This document shows positions 18,601-26,754 of a stretch of DNA of 55,908 nucleotides, piece by piece. Positions within the stretch are counted from its first letter, which is position 1. Every line of letters begins with the position of its first letter. The stretch is from JALZAQ01 sp038253885 (GTDB taxonomy: Bacteria; Gemmatimonadota; Gemmatimonadetes; Gemmatimonadales; Gemmatimonadaceae), in NCBI GenBank assembly GCA_038253885.1, contig JBBSGP010000020.1, forward strand, positions 1-55,908, written 5' to 3'. Position numbers and translations under genes: made by a program. A model generated the notes under the pieces. It was not told where the DNA came from, made no database searches, and saw only the letters and a program-made list of their open reading frames with translations.

Positions 18601-19059
18601 CATCCCGGCCGGGCGCGCGACCGCCTTGAAGGTCGCATCGCGGGTCTTCTTCACCCGATCCGCGATCATGTCCATCGCCTTTTCCATATCGATGGATTCC
18701 CACGCTGTGGCGCCGGGCCGGCGATAGAGCGCCTTCGTCTGACGCTCGGGGTTGACCGTCAGCTGAAAGCTCGCCGCGCCCTTGGGGCAGAGGTTCCCCC
18801 GGGAGATCGGCGAGTCCGGGTTTCCCTCGACGTTGATCAGCTTGCCGTCGCGCACGTGAAGGAGCTGACCGCAACCGACAGCGCAATAGGGACAGACCGA
18901 CGGCACGGTCTTCGTGTTGCGGATCTTCCAGCCGAGGGGCACCGCGGCCGCCAGCGGCTCCGGGTCCAGGCCGAGCGAGACGAGCCCGCCCAGCGTCGCG
19001 CTTCCTGCCACCAGGCCCGAGCGCTTGAGAAACTGCCGGCGAGAGAGGGACATTGCCAC
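15646..19059 (-). CDS. fdnG: Formate dehydrogenase alpha subunit, selenocysteine-containing, Tat-exported
   Basis: This gene is read through an in-frame TGA at 18460-18462, giving 1137 aa with Sec200. The Tat signal SRRQFLK is at residues 6-12. The 4Fe-4S ligands are Cys56, Cys59, Cys63 and Cys91 (CPYCAVGC...NLCPKG). The Sec context NQARI-U-H matches Sec/Cys formate dehydrogenases, with the catalytic His201 next to it. Downstream are MGSNFAECHPVGF and a C-terminal molybdopterin-dinucleotide-binding region (LVTRRLRPFQV, MPWHWGYRG). It oxidises formate to CO2 at a Mo- or W-bis-MGD centre in the periplasm. The protein is about 120 residues longer than E. coli FdnG. A SECIS hairpin follows the TGA. 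Without recoding the gene appears as a 199-aa and a 905-aa fragment. The beta gene overlaps its 3' end. Confidence 0.94.
18419..18455 (-). promoter_or_regulatory. Bacterial SECIS element for Sec insertion in fdnG
   Basis: Immediately 3' of the TGA on the minus strand, a hairpin can form. The lower stem is CTGCC (18455-18451) with GGCAG (18423-18419), and the upper stem is CCCC (18445-18442) with GGGG. The apical loop contains GGTCT (18441-18437), starting 18 nt after the TGA. From memory, the E. coli fdhF SECIS has the same GGUCU loop at the same 18-nt distance, in codons that also encode Gly-Leu. SelB recognises this loop. The internal bulge of E. coli is not obvious here, so the fold needs a structure prediction. 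Confidence 0.8.
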
Positions 19060-19164
19060 TCCTGCACGCTGAGATGCGAGCGTCCGTCGGAGGAGACGAA
19101 CCTGCGGGATGCGACTTCCGGTAATTAGGCGTCCCGAAAGAGGGAGCGCAACCGCCTATCTACG

Positions 19165-20292
19165 TCAGTAGAGGAAGCCCTGTAGCTGGACGGTGAACTG
19201 GTTCTGATCGAGCGTCGAGAGGTTCAGTCGGTCGACGCTGTTGCGCGCGTACGCGGCCTTCACGTTGAGATTGTGCCCCATCATGTAGTACGTGCCGCCG
19301 ACCTGGATGCGATGCTCGTTCTGGAACGCGGCGACGCTGGTGACGTCGTAGCTCCGTCCGTCGACCTTGAGCCAGGGCATGATCTTGAGGCTGGTGATGT
19401 AGTAGCCCACCTCGAAGAGGTAGTCGTTCTGCTTCGGCAGAGCGGTGAAGAAGGTGTCTCCGTCGTACTGGATGAAGTCGGCCTGCGCCGAGATACCGCC
19501 CGGCCCGACGGGATGCTCGAAGAAGGCGTCGACGGCATACGCGTGATACTTGCTCTGCGTATCGAAGCCGCCGCCCAGAGCGAAGATCTTTCTCTTGCCG
19601 AAGTAGGTGCCGGAATAGAAGAAAGTGGGAGCCTCGGCCTCGAGGAAGTTGTACTGGAGCCGTCCCCCGAAGCGGGGCGTGTTGGAGCCCACCTGAACCG
19701 TGCCCACCGTGTTCTTGAATCCCTGGAAGATGCCGGCCCGATACTCGAGGCGCTGGCCCAGGACGTTTCCTTTGGCCTGGAACCCGACGTCTCGGCCGAC
19801 GCTCGACAGAGTGGACGGGCCCTCGACGAAGGAGTACGCGCCGTAGTCGATCGGCAGGAGCGTAGCCGCGCTCTGCAGGCAGTTGCGGCAGAGCGGATAG
19901 AGCATGAGGCCCGCATCGACAGCGAACGCGGCATCGCCGGTCGGCTTCACCTCGACGTACGCATCCTGGGTGATGAACCCGGATCCGAGACTCTTCGTGA
20001 AGCCCGCGCCCGAGCGGCCGAGGTTCGGGTTGTCGGTCTCGAAGAAGAAGGAGACCCGGGAGCCCCACTGGCCACTGGCGAGCAGACGGATGCGCCGCTC
20101 GAAGATGTTCTGCGCGTAGCTGGTGTCCTGGCGCACATTCTCGCTCCAGTCGGCCCATGTCTGCGCGAGGAGTCCGACGCGGAGCGTCGTGGAATCGTTG
20201 ATCTTCATGCCCTGAGCCGCCGCCGGCGCGGCGAGAAGTGCGGCGAGAGCAATCGCCGTCATCGCAGCGCCTGGCCTCATGGAACCGGTCAT
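19165..20292 (-). CDS. OprP/OprO-like outer-membrane porin
   Basis: I set the start at ATG 20292, giving 375 aa; a longer frame reaches into the transporter gene and is a shadow there. A signal peptide (MTAIALAALLAAPAAAQG) precedes a beta-barrel with LRVGLLAQTWADW and IFERRIRLLASGQWGSRVSFFFETDNPN. This is the usual start of the Porin_O_P (phosphate-selective porin) family. Strands follow to a C-terminal NQFTVQLQGFLY ending in an aromatic residue, as barrel proteins do. CRNC at about 135 is a possible disulfide loop. It lies between the MHS transporter gene and fdnG on the same strand. That suggests entry of the transporter's or dehydrogenase's small anionic substrate through the outer membrane; the specificity itself is not shown. 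Confidence 0.75.
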   Translation of the reverse strand: MTGSMRPGAAMTAIALAALLAAPAAAQGMKINDSTTLRVGLLAQTWADWSENVRQDTSYAQNIFERRIRLLASGQWGSRVSFFFETDNPNLGRSGAGFTKSLGSGFITQDAYVEVKPTGDAAFAVDAGLMLYPLCRNCLQSAATLLPIDYGAYSFVEGPSTLSSVGRDVGFQAKGNVLGQRLEYRAGIFQGFKNTVGTVQVGSNTPRFGGRLQYNFLEAEAPTFFYSGTYFGKRKIFALGGGFDTQSKYHAYAVDAFFEHPVGPGGISAQADFIQYDGDTFFTALPKQNDYLFEVGYYITSLKIMPWLKVDGRSYDVTSVAAFQNEHRIQVGGTYYMMGHNLNVKAAYARNSVDRLNLSTLDQNQFTVQLQGFLY

Positions 20293-20366
20293 GTCGTGCT
20301 CCTCCGTGAAAGCGAGATAGGCCAGCGGCACATCGCGGGCGTCGGGACGAATGAGACGCGGGCGGA

Positions 20367-21764
20367 TCAGGAGCCTACCTCGGTCCAGATGCTTTCCTGC
20401 TGCGTCTCGCGCAGGAACAGGCTGCCGACGATGAACGTCATCAACGCCACGCCGATCGGGAAGTACAGACCAGCATAGATGTTCTTGGTGGCTGCCGTCA
20501 GCGAGGTGGCGATCAGGGGGAGAAAGCCGCCAAACCACCCGTTGCCGAAGTGATAGGGCAGCGACATCGACGTGTAGCGGATGCGCGCCGGGAAGCTCTC
20601 CACCAGAAACGCGGCGATCGGGCCGTAGACCATCGTCACGAACAGCACCTGCACGAAAATGAGCGCGATCAGCGTCGGAACATTGGCGCCGGTCGCTGTC
20701 TTGCTCACCGGATCGATCGGCCCGGCCGCCGAGGCCATCGCGTGGTAGATCGGGAGGTAGGAGAGGGCGGCGATCAGGCAGCCCGCCATGATGATCTTCT
20801 TGCGGCCGATGCGATCCGAGAGCGCGCCGAAGACGAGGAAGAACGGTGTCCCCAGTGCGAGCCCCACCGCGACGATCATATACGCCTGGGCGAGCGGCAC
20901 CTTGAGTGTCGTCTGCAAGAAGAGCAGAGCGTAGAACTGACCCGTGTACCAGACCACGGCCTGCCCGGCCGTCGCCCCGAGCAGCACGGTGAAGAAGATC
21001 TTGAGGCCGGCCGCGTTGCCGAAGCTCTCCTTGATCGGCGCGATCGACGTCTTCCCCTCGCTCTTCAGCTTGGCGAAGAGAGGCGACTCCGCCATCCGGA
21101 CGCGTATGTAGTAGGAGATGATGACGAGGATCGCCGACATGAGGAACGGGATGCGCCAGCCCCACGCCTTGAATTCGGCCTCGCCCAACGTCTTGCGCGT
21201 CACCAGAATGACCATCAGCGACAGGAACAGACCAAGCGTGGCCGTCGTCTGGATGAACGAGGTGTAGAAGCCCCGCTTATTGTCGGGGGAGTGCTCCGCC
21301 ACGTACACGGCGGCGCCGCCGTATTCGCCGCCCAGCGCCAGGCCCTGCAGCAGTCGCAGCGTCACGAGGATGACCGGTGCCATCACCCCGAGCGTGCCGT
21401 AGCCCGGGAGGAGCCCGATCACCGCCGTCGACCCGCCCATGATGAGCAGGGTGAGCATGAAGGCGTACTTGCGGCCGACCTTGTCGCCGATGCGCCCGAA
21501 GAAGAGCGCGCCGAAGGGCCGCACCGCGAAGCCGACCGCGTAGGTCGCCAGCCACTTCAGCAGGGAGACGGTGGCGTTGGCCTCCGGATAGAAGATGCCG
21601 GCGAGGATGGCGGCGAGGCTGCCGAAGATGTAGAAGTCGTACCACTCGATGATGGTCCCCACGGACGACGCCGCGATCACGCTCCAGATCTTGGAGATGG
21701 CGTCGGCCTGGGTGTTTGCGCCGGTTCGCACGGGTGCGCCGAAGGAGCTGGCCTGCGTTGCCAT
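20367..21764 (-). CDS. MFS transporter, metabolite:H+ symporter (MHS) type
   Basis: I choose ATG 21764, which follows a good AGAGGAA ribosome site, over the longer frame; this gives 465 aa. The protein has 12 predicted helices. MHS-subfamily marks include GTIIEWYDFYIFGSLAA in helix 1, FAVRPFGALFFGRIGDKVGRKYAF in the loop 2-3 signature and LALGGEYGGAAVYVAEHSP in helix 4. MHS members carry organic acids and zwitterions (for example shikimate, proline, citrate, alpha-ketoglutarate) with protons. It is the first gene of the run through porin and formate dehydrogenase. A perfect TTGACA (21840-21835 on the minus strand) may be its -35 box, but no good -10 is visible. A carboxylate substrate tied to formate metabolism is plausible but unproven. 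Confidence 0.85.
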   Translation of the reverse strand: MATQASSFGAPVRTGANTQADAISKIWSVIAASSVGTIIEWYDFYIFGSLAAILAGIFYPEANATVSLLKWLATYAVGFAVRPFGALFFGRIGDKVGRKYAFMLTLLIMGGSTAVIGLLPGYGTLGVMAPVILVTLRLLQGLALGGEYGGAAVYVAEHSPDNKRGFYTSFIQTTATLGLFLSLMVILVTRKTLGEAEFKAWGWRIPFLMSAILVIISYYIRVRMAESPLFAKLKSEGKTSIAPIKESFGNAAGLKIFFTVLLGATAGQAVVWYTGQFYALLFLQTTLKVPLAQAYMIVAVGLALGTPFFLVFGALSDRIGRKKIIMAGCLIAALSYLPIYHAMASAAGPIDPVSKTATGANVPTLIALIFVQVLFVTMVYGPIAAFLVESFPARIRYTSMSLPYHFGNGWFGGFLPLIATSLTAATKNIYAGLYFPIGVALMTFIVGSLFLRETQQESIWTEVGS

Positions 21765-21958
21765 GAGCAGTTCCTCTCCAGAAGGGAAGAGAACAACCGG
21801 CACGATGGCGCCAAATTGCCGCACGTCGGCCGGCTGTCAAGGCTGTCGGACTGGTAGCGAAGCCGGCGGGTCGCCAGATTGCGGCAGCGCCGTGCGCCTA
21901 GCTCCCTCGCCCGGGGGGGAACGAACGACCGAGCGCAACCCAATTGCAGGGAGATCTC

Positions 21959-23281
21959 GTGGCCACTCGTCGGGCATTCCTCACCGGTCTCGCGGGCGCC
22001 GGCGGCGCGGCCCTCGCTCTGCCCGCTTTCCGTTCGACCGCGTTCGCGTCGCTGCTCCATGCCGAGCCGATCGCCACCGGGCGAGCGCCCACGGCGCTCT
22101 CTACCGACGAGGAGTACTGGAGCGAGATCCAGCGCGCGTTCGACGTCGACCGCACCCTCGTCAACCTGAACAACGGCGGATGCAGCCCGTCCCCCAGCCA
22201 TGTGCTGGATCAGATGATCCGCGACCTCAAGTTCTCCAACGAGGCGCCGGTGGAGCACATGTGGGCCGTCCTCGAGCCCCGCATCGAGAGCGTCCGCCGG
22301 GACCTCGCGGCCGACTTCGGGTGCGACCCGGAGGAGATGGCGATCGTCCGGAATGCGTCCGAGGCGAACGAGACCATGATCCTGGGGCTCGACCTCAAGC
22401 GCGGGGACGAGATCATCGTCACAAACCAGAACTACGGACGGATGCTCACCACCTGGGATCAGCGCGTCAGGCGCGATGGGATCGTGGTGAAGCCCATCTC
22501 CTTCAAGGTGCCTCCGCCGTCGGCGCAGTATCTGGTGGACCAGTTCCGCGCCGCCATCACACCCCGCACCCGCGTGATCGAGGTCACCCACATCACGAAC
22601 CTCACCGGCCAGATCATGCCGGTGCGCGAGATCGTACAGATGGCGCGCGAGAAGAACATCGAGGTGTTCGTCGACGGGGCGCACGCGTACGCGCATTTCC
22701 CGTTCACCCGCGATGAGCTCGGCGCCGATTACTACGGGACGAGCCTGCACAAATGGCTGCTCGCCCCGATCGGCACGGGCTTCCTGTACGTGCGGAAGTC
22801 AAAGCAGAAGCAGCTCTGGCCGCTCATGGCGGCGCCGGCGACCATGGACGAGAACATCCGGAAGTACGAGGAGATCGGCACCCATCCGGCAGCCAACCAC
22901 AACGCCATCGCGGCGGCGCTGGCGTTCCACCGCGGCATCGGCGCGCCCCGCAAGGCGGCGCGCCTGCGCTACCTTCGCGACCGGTGGGCGAAGCGCCTGC
23001 TGGACGCCGACTCGCGCGTCAAGGTGCTGACCCCGCTCGACGACAAGCAGAGCTGCGGGATCGCCCTGGTGCACATCGATGGGATCGACACCGCCAAGCT
23101 GCAGCAGCACCTCTGGACGAGCGCGCGCATCATCACCACCCCGATCCTGCATCCCGAATTCAACGGGCTCCGCATCACGCCCAACGTCTACACGACGACG
23201 GATGAGGTGGACGTGTTCGCGGACCGGGTCATCAAGGTGCTCAAGGGTGGCGCCGCCAAGGAGCTCGCGAGCGCTACCTGA
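21959..23281 (+). CDS. Tat-exported class V aminotransferase-like PLP enzyme
   Basis: I pick GTG 21959 because AGGGAGA lies 5-9 bp before it; this gives 440 aa. The N-terminus is a Tat signal (ATRRAFLTGLAGAGGAALAL), so the enzyme is exported folded with its cofactor. The aminotransferase class V/isopenicillin N epimerase-like domain shows an N-terminal LNNGGCSPSP glycine turn and the conserved VFVDGAHAYAH with Asp239, the pyridine-nitrogen contact. TSLHKW carries Lys265, the PLP-binding lysine. Related exported enzymes are found in many soil bacteria with unknown substrates (epimerase, desulfurase or lyase are all possible). It is divergent from the transporter gene and ends in a strong terminator, so it is probably monocistronic. 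Confidence 0.85.
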   Translation: MATRRAFLTGLAGAGGAALALPAFRSTAFASLLHAEPIATGRAPTALSTDEEYWSEIQRAFDVDRTLVNLNNGGCSPSPSHVLDQMIRDLKFSNEAPVEHMWAVLEPRIESVRRDLAADFGCDPEEMAIVRNASEANETMILGLDLKRGDEIIVTNQNYGRMLTTWDQRVRRDGIVVKPISFKVPPPSAQYLVDQFRAAITPRTRVIEVTHITNLTGQIMPVREIVQMAREKNIEVFVDGAHAYAHFPFTRDELGADYYGTSLHKWLLAPIGTGFLYVRKSKQKQLWPLMAAPATMDENIRKYEEIGTHPAANHNAIAAALAFHRGIGAPRKAARLRYLRDRWAKRLLDADSRVKVLTPLDDKQSCGIALVHIDGIDTAKLQQHLWTSARIITTPILHPEFNGLRITPNVYTTTDEVDVFADRVIKVLKGGAAKELASAT

Positions 23282-23308
23282 GCTCGTGTCGTCCCGCGCG
23301 GAAGGAAG

Positions 23309-23335
23309 AGGTCTCTCGGCTCGAGAGACCTTTTT
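23309..23335 (+). terminator. Rho-independent terminator after the aminotransferase gene
   Basis: A perfect 9-bp stem GGTCTCTCG / CGAGAGACC with a 3-nt GCT loop (23310-23330) is followed by TTTTT. An extra A-T pair extends it. It lies 28 bp after the stop codon and also separates this gene from the convergent ftsH-like gene. Confidence 0.92.
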
Positions 23336-23347
23336 CATTCGAGGCCA

Positions 23348-25264
23348 TCAGGCGGCGGGTTGCGCCAGCTCGCTGGCCGTCACAGGCACACCGTGCGCCG
23401 CCGCGATGCTGTAGACGTCCTCTCCTCCGAGAACCTCCTTCACGAGAAGCGCCTCGGCCAGCGCCTCGACCGCACCACGATACTGGCGGATGATCCCCTC
23501 GGCTCGCTCCATCTGCTCGCCGGTGAGCTTGCGCACCGCCTGATCGATCTGTGATTGGAGCTGTGAGCTCACCTGCCCCCCCTGAGCCCCGGGATCGGCG
23601 CTGATCAGTCCGACGTCGTCACTCATGCCGAACTCACCGACCATCCGCCGGGCAATTCCCGTCGCCTGCACCAGATCACCGCCCGCCCCGGATGTCACCG
23701 CGTCGCGACCGAGGAACACCAGCTCGGCCGCGCGCCCGCCGAGCGCCTTGGCGATGACGCCCTCGAGGTAGCGGCGAGGATGCAGATGCCGGTCCTGCTC
23801 GGGAGCGAAATGGGCGGCGCCGAGTGAGCGGCCGCGAGCCTCGATCGTCACCTTATGGATCCGGTCCTCGGGGCAGGTGATGAGGCCGACCACCGCGTGG
23901 CCCGACTCGTGGATGGCGATCAGGCGGCGCTCCGCGTCGGAGATGATCACCCCGGCACGCACCCGGCCGAGGAGAATCCGGTCGCGTGCCTGCTCGACGT
24001 GCTCGTTCGTGATCTGGTCGCGCTCGTCCTGGACGGCGATGATCGCCGCCTCGTTGAGAAGGTTGGCGAGCTCCGCGCCGGAGTGTCCCACGGTGAGCAG
24101 CGCGAGCCGCTCGAGATCGACGTCCGGGGCTAGCGGAGTGCGGGCCGCGTGAATCCTCAGGATCTCGAGCCGGTCGGTGGCCGTCGGCAGCGGCACCTCG
24201 ACGACACGGTCGAACCGTCCCGGGCGGCGGACGGCGGGATCCAGCATGTCCTCGCGGTTGGTCGCGGCCATCCACACCACCCCCTCGTTGCCTCCCATGC
24301 CGTCCATCTCCACGAGGAGCTGGTTGAGGGTCACCTCTTCCTCACCGGAACGATTCGGCCGTCCACGGCGACCGCCGAGGGAGTCGAACTCGTCGATGAA
24401 GACGATGCACGGCGCATTCTCGCGGGCCTGCTTGGCGAGCGCGCGGACGCGACGCGAGCCGACACCGACGTACATCTCGTTGAAGTCCGAGCCGGCGGCG
24501 GTGATCACCGGCCGCCCCGCTTCACCCGCGACGGCGCGCGCCAGCAGCGTTTTGCCGGTACCCGGGGGCCCGATCAGCAGTACGCCCTTCGGGCATCGGG
24601 CGCCCATCGCCTGGAAGCGTCCGGGATTGCGCAGATAGGCGATGACATCCCGCAGGTCCGCCTGGGCCTCGCGGGCGCCTCCGACATCAGCGAGGGTGAG
24701 CTGCCGCGACGGGGGAGTCGCGATGAACTTGGACGCGCTCAGCCCGCCGCGCTGCCGGACGAACACGTAACCGAAGATGCCCAGCACCACCAGGAGGCTG
24801 AGCGCCTGCATGGCGAGCTCCGCCGAGCCGCTCCCTTCACTCTCCAGCACCCGCACCCTGGCGCCGCTCGCGCTCCAGCGCTCCAGATCCGCCATCGACA
24901 TCGAGCGCTCGGGAAGGACGGACTGGATCGTCTGAACCGGCCGGCCCCCGACCAGAAGCGGCGCCCGCAACCGCGCGATCAGCAGCGCGCCGTTCTCGGC
25001 GAGAGTCAGATCGGCAACCCGCCTCTCCGAGATCGTCGTCGCCATCTCGGAGAAGGATACGGCCGGAAAGCTCGGTCGTGCGTGGCGGACGAGATGCCAC
25101 CAGCCGGCGATCGCGACCGCCAGAGCGACGACGAAAGCTCCGAGCCACCAGTGTCTCACCGGACCGCGCCGGAGGGCGATCGCGGAGAAAAACTCGCGAG
25201 ACCGCCAGTTGCGCCGCTCGCGCGGAACAGCGCGGCTTTCGTTCTTGACAGGAGAGGAGGACAC
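23348..25264 (-). CDS. ftsH: FtsH-type ATP-dependent membrane zinc protease
   Basis: The 638-aa protein has two transmembrane segments (about 41-56 and 152-169) around a periplasmic loop, then an AAA+ domain. The Walker A is GPPGTGKT (232-239), the Walker B is IVFIDE (287-292), and the second region of homology with arginine fingers is RRPGRFDR. The pore-loop aromatic is Tyr (EMYVGVG) rather than the usual Phe. The M41 peptidase carries HESGH at 452-456, and the third ligand Asp is present in GGDLVQATGIARRMV. All catalytic parts are intact. The N-terminal cytoplasmic extension of about 38 residues is longer than in E. coli FtsH, so this may be a second, divergent copy. The start is GTG 25264. 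It follows the VWA gene by 125 bp on the same strand. Confidence 0.92.
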   Translation of the reverse strand: MSSSPVKNESRAVPRERRNWRSREFFSAIALRRGPVRHWWLGAFVVALAVAIAGWWHLVRHARPSFPAVSFSEMATTISERRVADLTLAENGALLIARLRAPLLVGGRPVQTIQSVLPERSMSMADLERWSASGARVRVLESEGSGSAELAMQALSLLVVLGIFGYVFVRQRGGLSASKFIATPPSRQLTLADVGGAREAQADLRDVIAYLRNPGRFQAMGARCPKGVLLIGPPGTGKTLLARAVAGEAGRPVITAAGSDFNEMYVGVGSRRVRALAKQARENAPCIVFIDEFDSLGGRRGRPNRSGEEEVTLNQLLVEMDGMGGNEGVVWMAATNREDMLDPAVRRPGRFDRVVEVPLPTATDRLEILRIHAARTPLAPDVDLERLALLTVGHSGAELANLLNEAAIIAVQDERDQITNEHVEQARDRILLGRVRAGVIISDAERRLIAIHESGHAVVGLITCPEDRIHKVTIEARGRSLGAAHFAPEQDRHLHPRRYLEGVIAKALGGRAAELVFLGRDAVTSGAGGDLVQATGIARRMVGEFGMSDDVGLISADPGAQGGQVSSQLQSQIDQAVRKLTGEQMERAEGIIRQYRGAVEALAEALLVKEVLGGEDVYSIAAAHGVPVTASELAQPAA

Positions 25265-25389
25265 AAACGACTCGGAAGGGGGAACGGCGTCTGAGGCCGT
25301 CTGTGCTTCAGACTGGTTTTACCGTTGCGGAGTAACGGGGGTTCCGTCCGACCGAAGGCCGGCGCGCGGCCGGCTGGCCGCCCCCCTCC

Positions 25390-26670
25390 TCACCTCACCC
25401 TTCTCGTCTTCCCCTTGAGAAAATCCATCAGGATGAACTGGCCCAGGGTCATGGTGTTCGTGAAATAGGCCTTGCCCCGGCAGATCGACGAGACGCGCTT
25501 CACGAACTCGACCAGGGCGCGGTCCCGCGCCAGCATGAAGGTGTTGATCATGATCCCCGCCCGCTTGCAGTTCGCCACCTCCCGGAAGGTGTTGGCGATG
25601 ACCATCGCGTCCAGTCCCATCGAGTTCTTGTAGATCTGGCCGTTCGGCATTGTCAGCGCGCTGGGCTTGCCATCGGTGATCATCACGATCTGCCGCATGT
25701 CTTTCTTCTGGGCGAGCAGGATCCGACGGGCGAGCTTGAGACCTTCGGCGGTGTTGGTGTGGTACGGTCCCACCTGCGCCTGTGCCAGCGCGGACAGAGG
25801 AATCTCCTCGGCCGAATCGTGGAAGAGCACGACACGCAGCGAATCACCCGGGAATTGGGTGCGGATGAGATGGGTGAGGGCGAGCGCGACCTTCTTGGCC
25901 GGGGTGAAGCGGTCCTCGCCATACAGGATCATCGAGTGCGACGTGTCGAGCAGAAGGACGGTGGCGCACGAGGAGCGGTATTCGGCCTGTCGCACCATGA
26001 TGTCGCTGTACTCGAGATCGATCGGCACATCGATGGTGCCGTTCCGGATCAGAGCGTTCTGGAGGGTGGCGTTGACGTCCAGGTTGAGGGTGTCGCCGTA
26101 TTCGTAGCACTTGCTCGACGCATCCGCCTCGACCCCGGTGGCGAGATACGGTGTGTCGTGACTTCCGAAGCTGGACTTGCCGAGCGAGCCCAGGAGATTC
26201 CGCAGCGTCTTGAACCCGAGGAAGTCGATCCCCTTCTCGGTGAGATTGAACTGGACGTCGCGTGAAGCCGCCTGGGCCAGTCCCCCGGGTCCAGTGACGG
26301 ATTGGTAGCCGGCGGGCATCTGCGGGGCTGTCTCGACATTCAGAAAGCCTTCATTGACGAGGCGCTGGATGAGGTCATTGAGGAGCTTCGCGAGCTGATC
26401 CACGGACTCCTCGTCCCCGTCTCCGCGCATCGCCTCCAGCATCTCGGGAGTGAATTGCCCGCTCTCCATGAGCGCCTTGAGGATGGCCTCGCGCAGCGCG
26501 TCCAGCGATCGGTCTTCCTCGCCGCCGAACTCTCCCCAGTACGGATGAAAGTTCTGCCCGCCCGCGAAGCCGGATTGGAGCAGGAAGTCGGCGAGCTTGT
26601 CGAGAAGTGACTGGAGATCGACCGCATCGGCCATCTCCGGGCTGAACTTCGTGTAGGTGTGGAACCGCAT
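25390..26670 (-). CDS. VWA-domain protein, partner of a MoxR-like ATPase
   Basis: The 426-aa protein has an acidic, helical N-terminal half (residues 1-120) and a C-terminal von Willebrand factor A domain from about 235. Its MIDAS residues are visible: DTSHS at 242-246 (DxSxS), Thr in GPYHTNTAEG and Asp in VMITDGKPSA. No signal peptide or membrane helix is seen, so it should be cytoplasmic. VWA proteins of this kind pair with MoxR-like AAA+ ATPases as metal-insertion or complex-remodelling chaperones, like chelatase subunits D and I. A matching ATPase gene lies 2.5 kb away at 29174-30652 on the same strand. The gene is divergent from an MFS exporter, with an inverted repeat between them. Confidence 0.85.
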   Translation of the reverse strand: MRFHTYTKFSPEMADAVDLQSLLDKLADFLLQSGFAGGQNFHPYWGEFGGEEDRSLDALREAILKALMESGQFTPEMLEAMRGDGDEESVDQLAKLLNDLIQRLVNEGFLNVETAPQMPAGYQSVTGPGGLAQAASRDVQFNLTEKGIDFLGFKTLRNLLGSLGKSSFGSHDTPYLATGVEADASSKCYEYGDTLNLDVNATLQNALIRNGTIDVPIDLEYSDIMVRQAEYRSSCATVLLLDTSHSMILYGEDRFTPAKKVALALTHLIRTQFPGDSLRVVLFHDSAEEIPLSALAQAQVGPYHTNTAEGLKLARRILLAQKKDMRQIVMITDGKPSALTMPNGQIYKNSMGLDAMVIANTFREVANCKRAGIMINTFMLARDRALVEFVKRVSSICRGKAYFTNTMTLGQFILMDFLKGKTRRVR

Positions 26671-26700
26671 TCTCTCACCTTGATCGGGGAACCGCGGATG

Positions 26701-26722
26701 CGCAAGCGGGCCTCCGCTTGCG
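26701..26722. repeat. Perfect 9-bp inverted repeat in divergent intergenic region
   Basis: CGCAAGCGG and CCGCTTGCG flank a 4-nt GCCT loop in the 84-bp gap between the VWA gene (minus) and the MFS gene (plus). It can be an operator or a hairpin in the MFS mRNA leader. No T-run follows, so it is not a typical terminator. Confidence 0.55.
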
Positions 26723-26754
26723 AACGACCACCTGCGCGGTAGCGTTCACCGCCG

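Noticed and set aside
15652..19128. Open frame of 1158 codons on the plus strand, antisense to fdnG
   Set aside because: It reads as Arg/His/Gly-rich shadow translation of a high-GC gene. The minus-strand protein is an unmistakable formate dehydrogenase.
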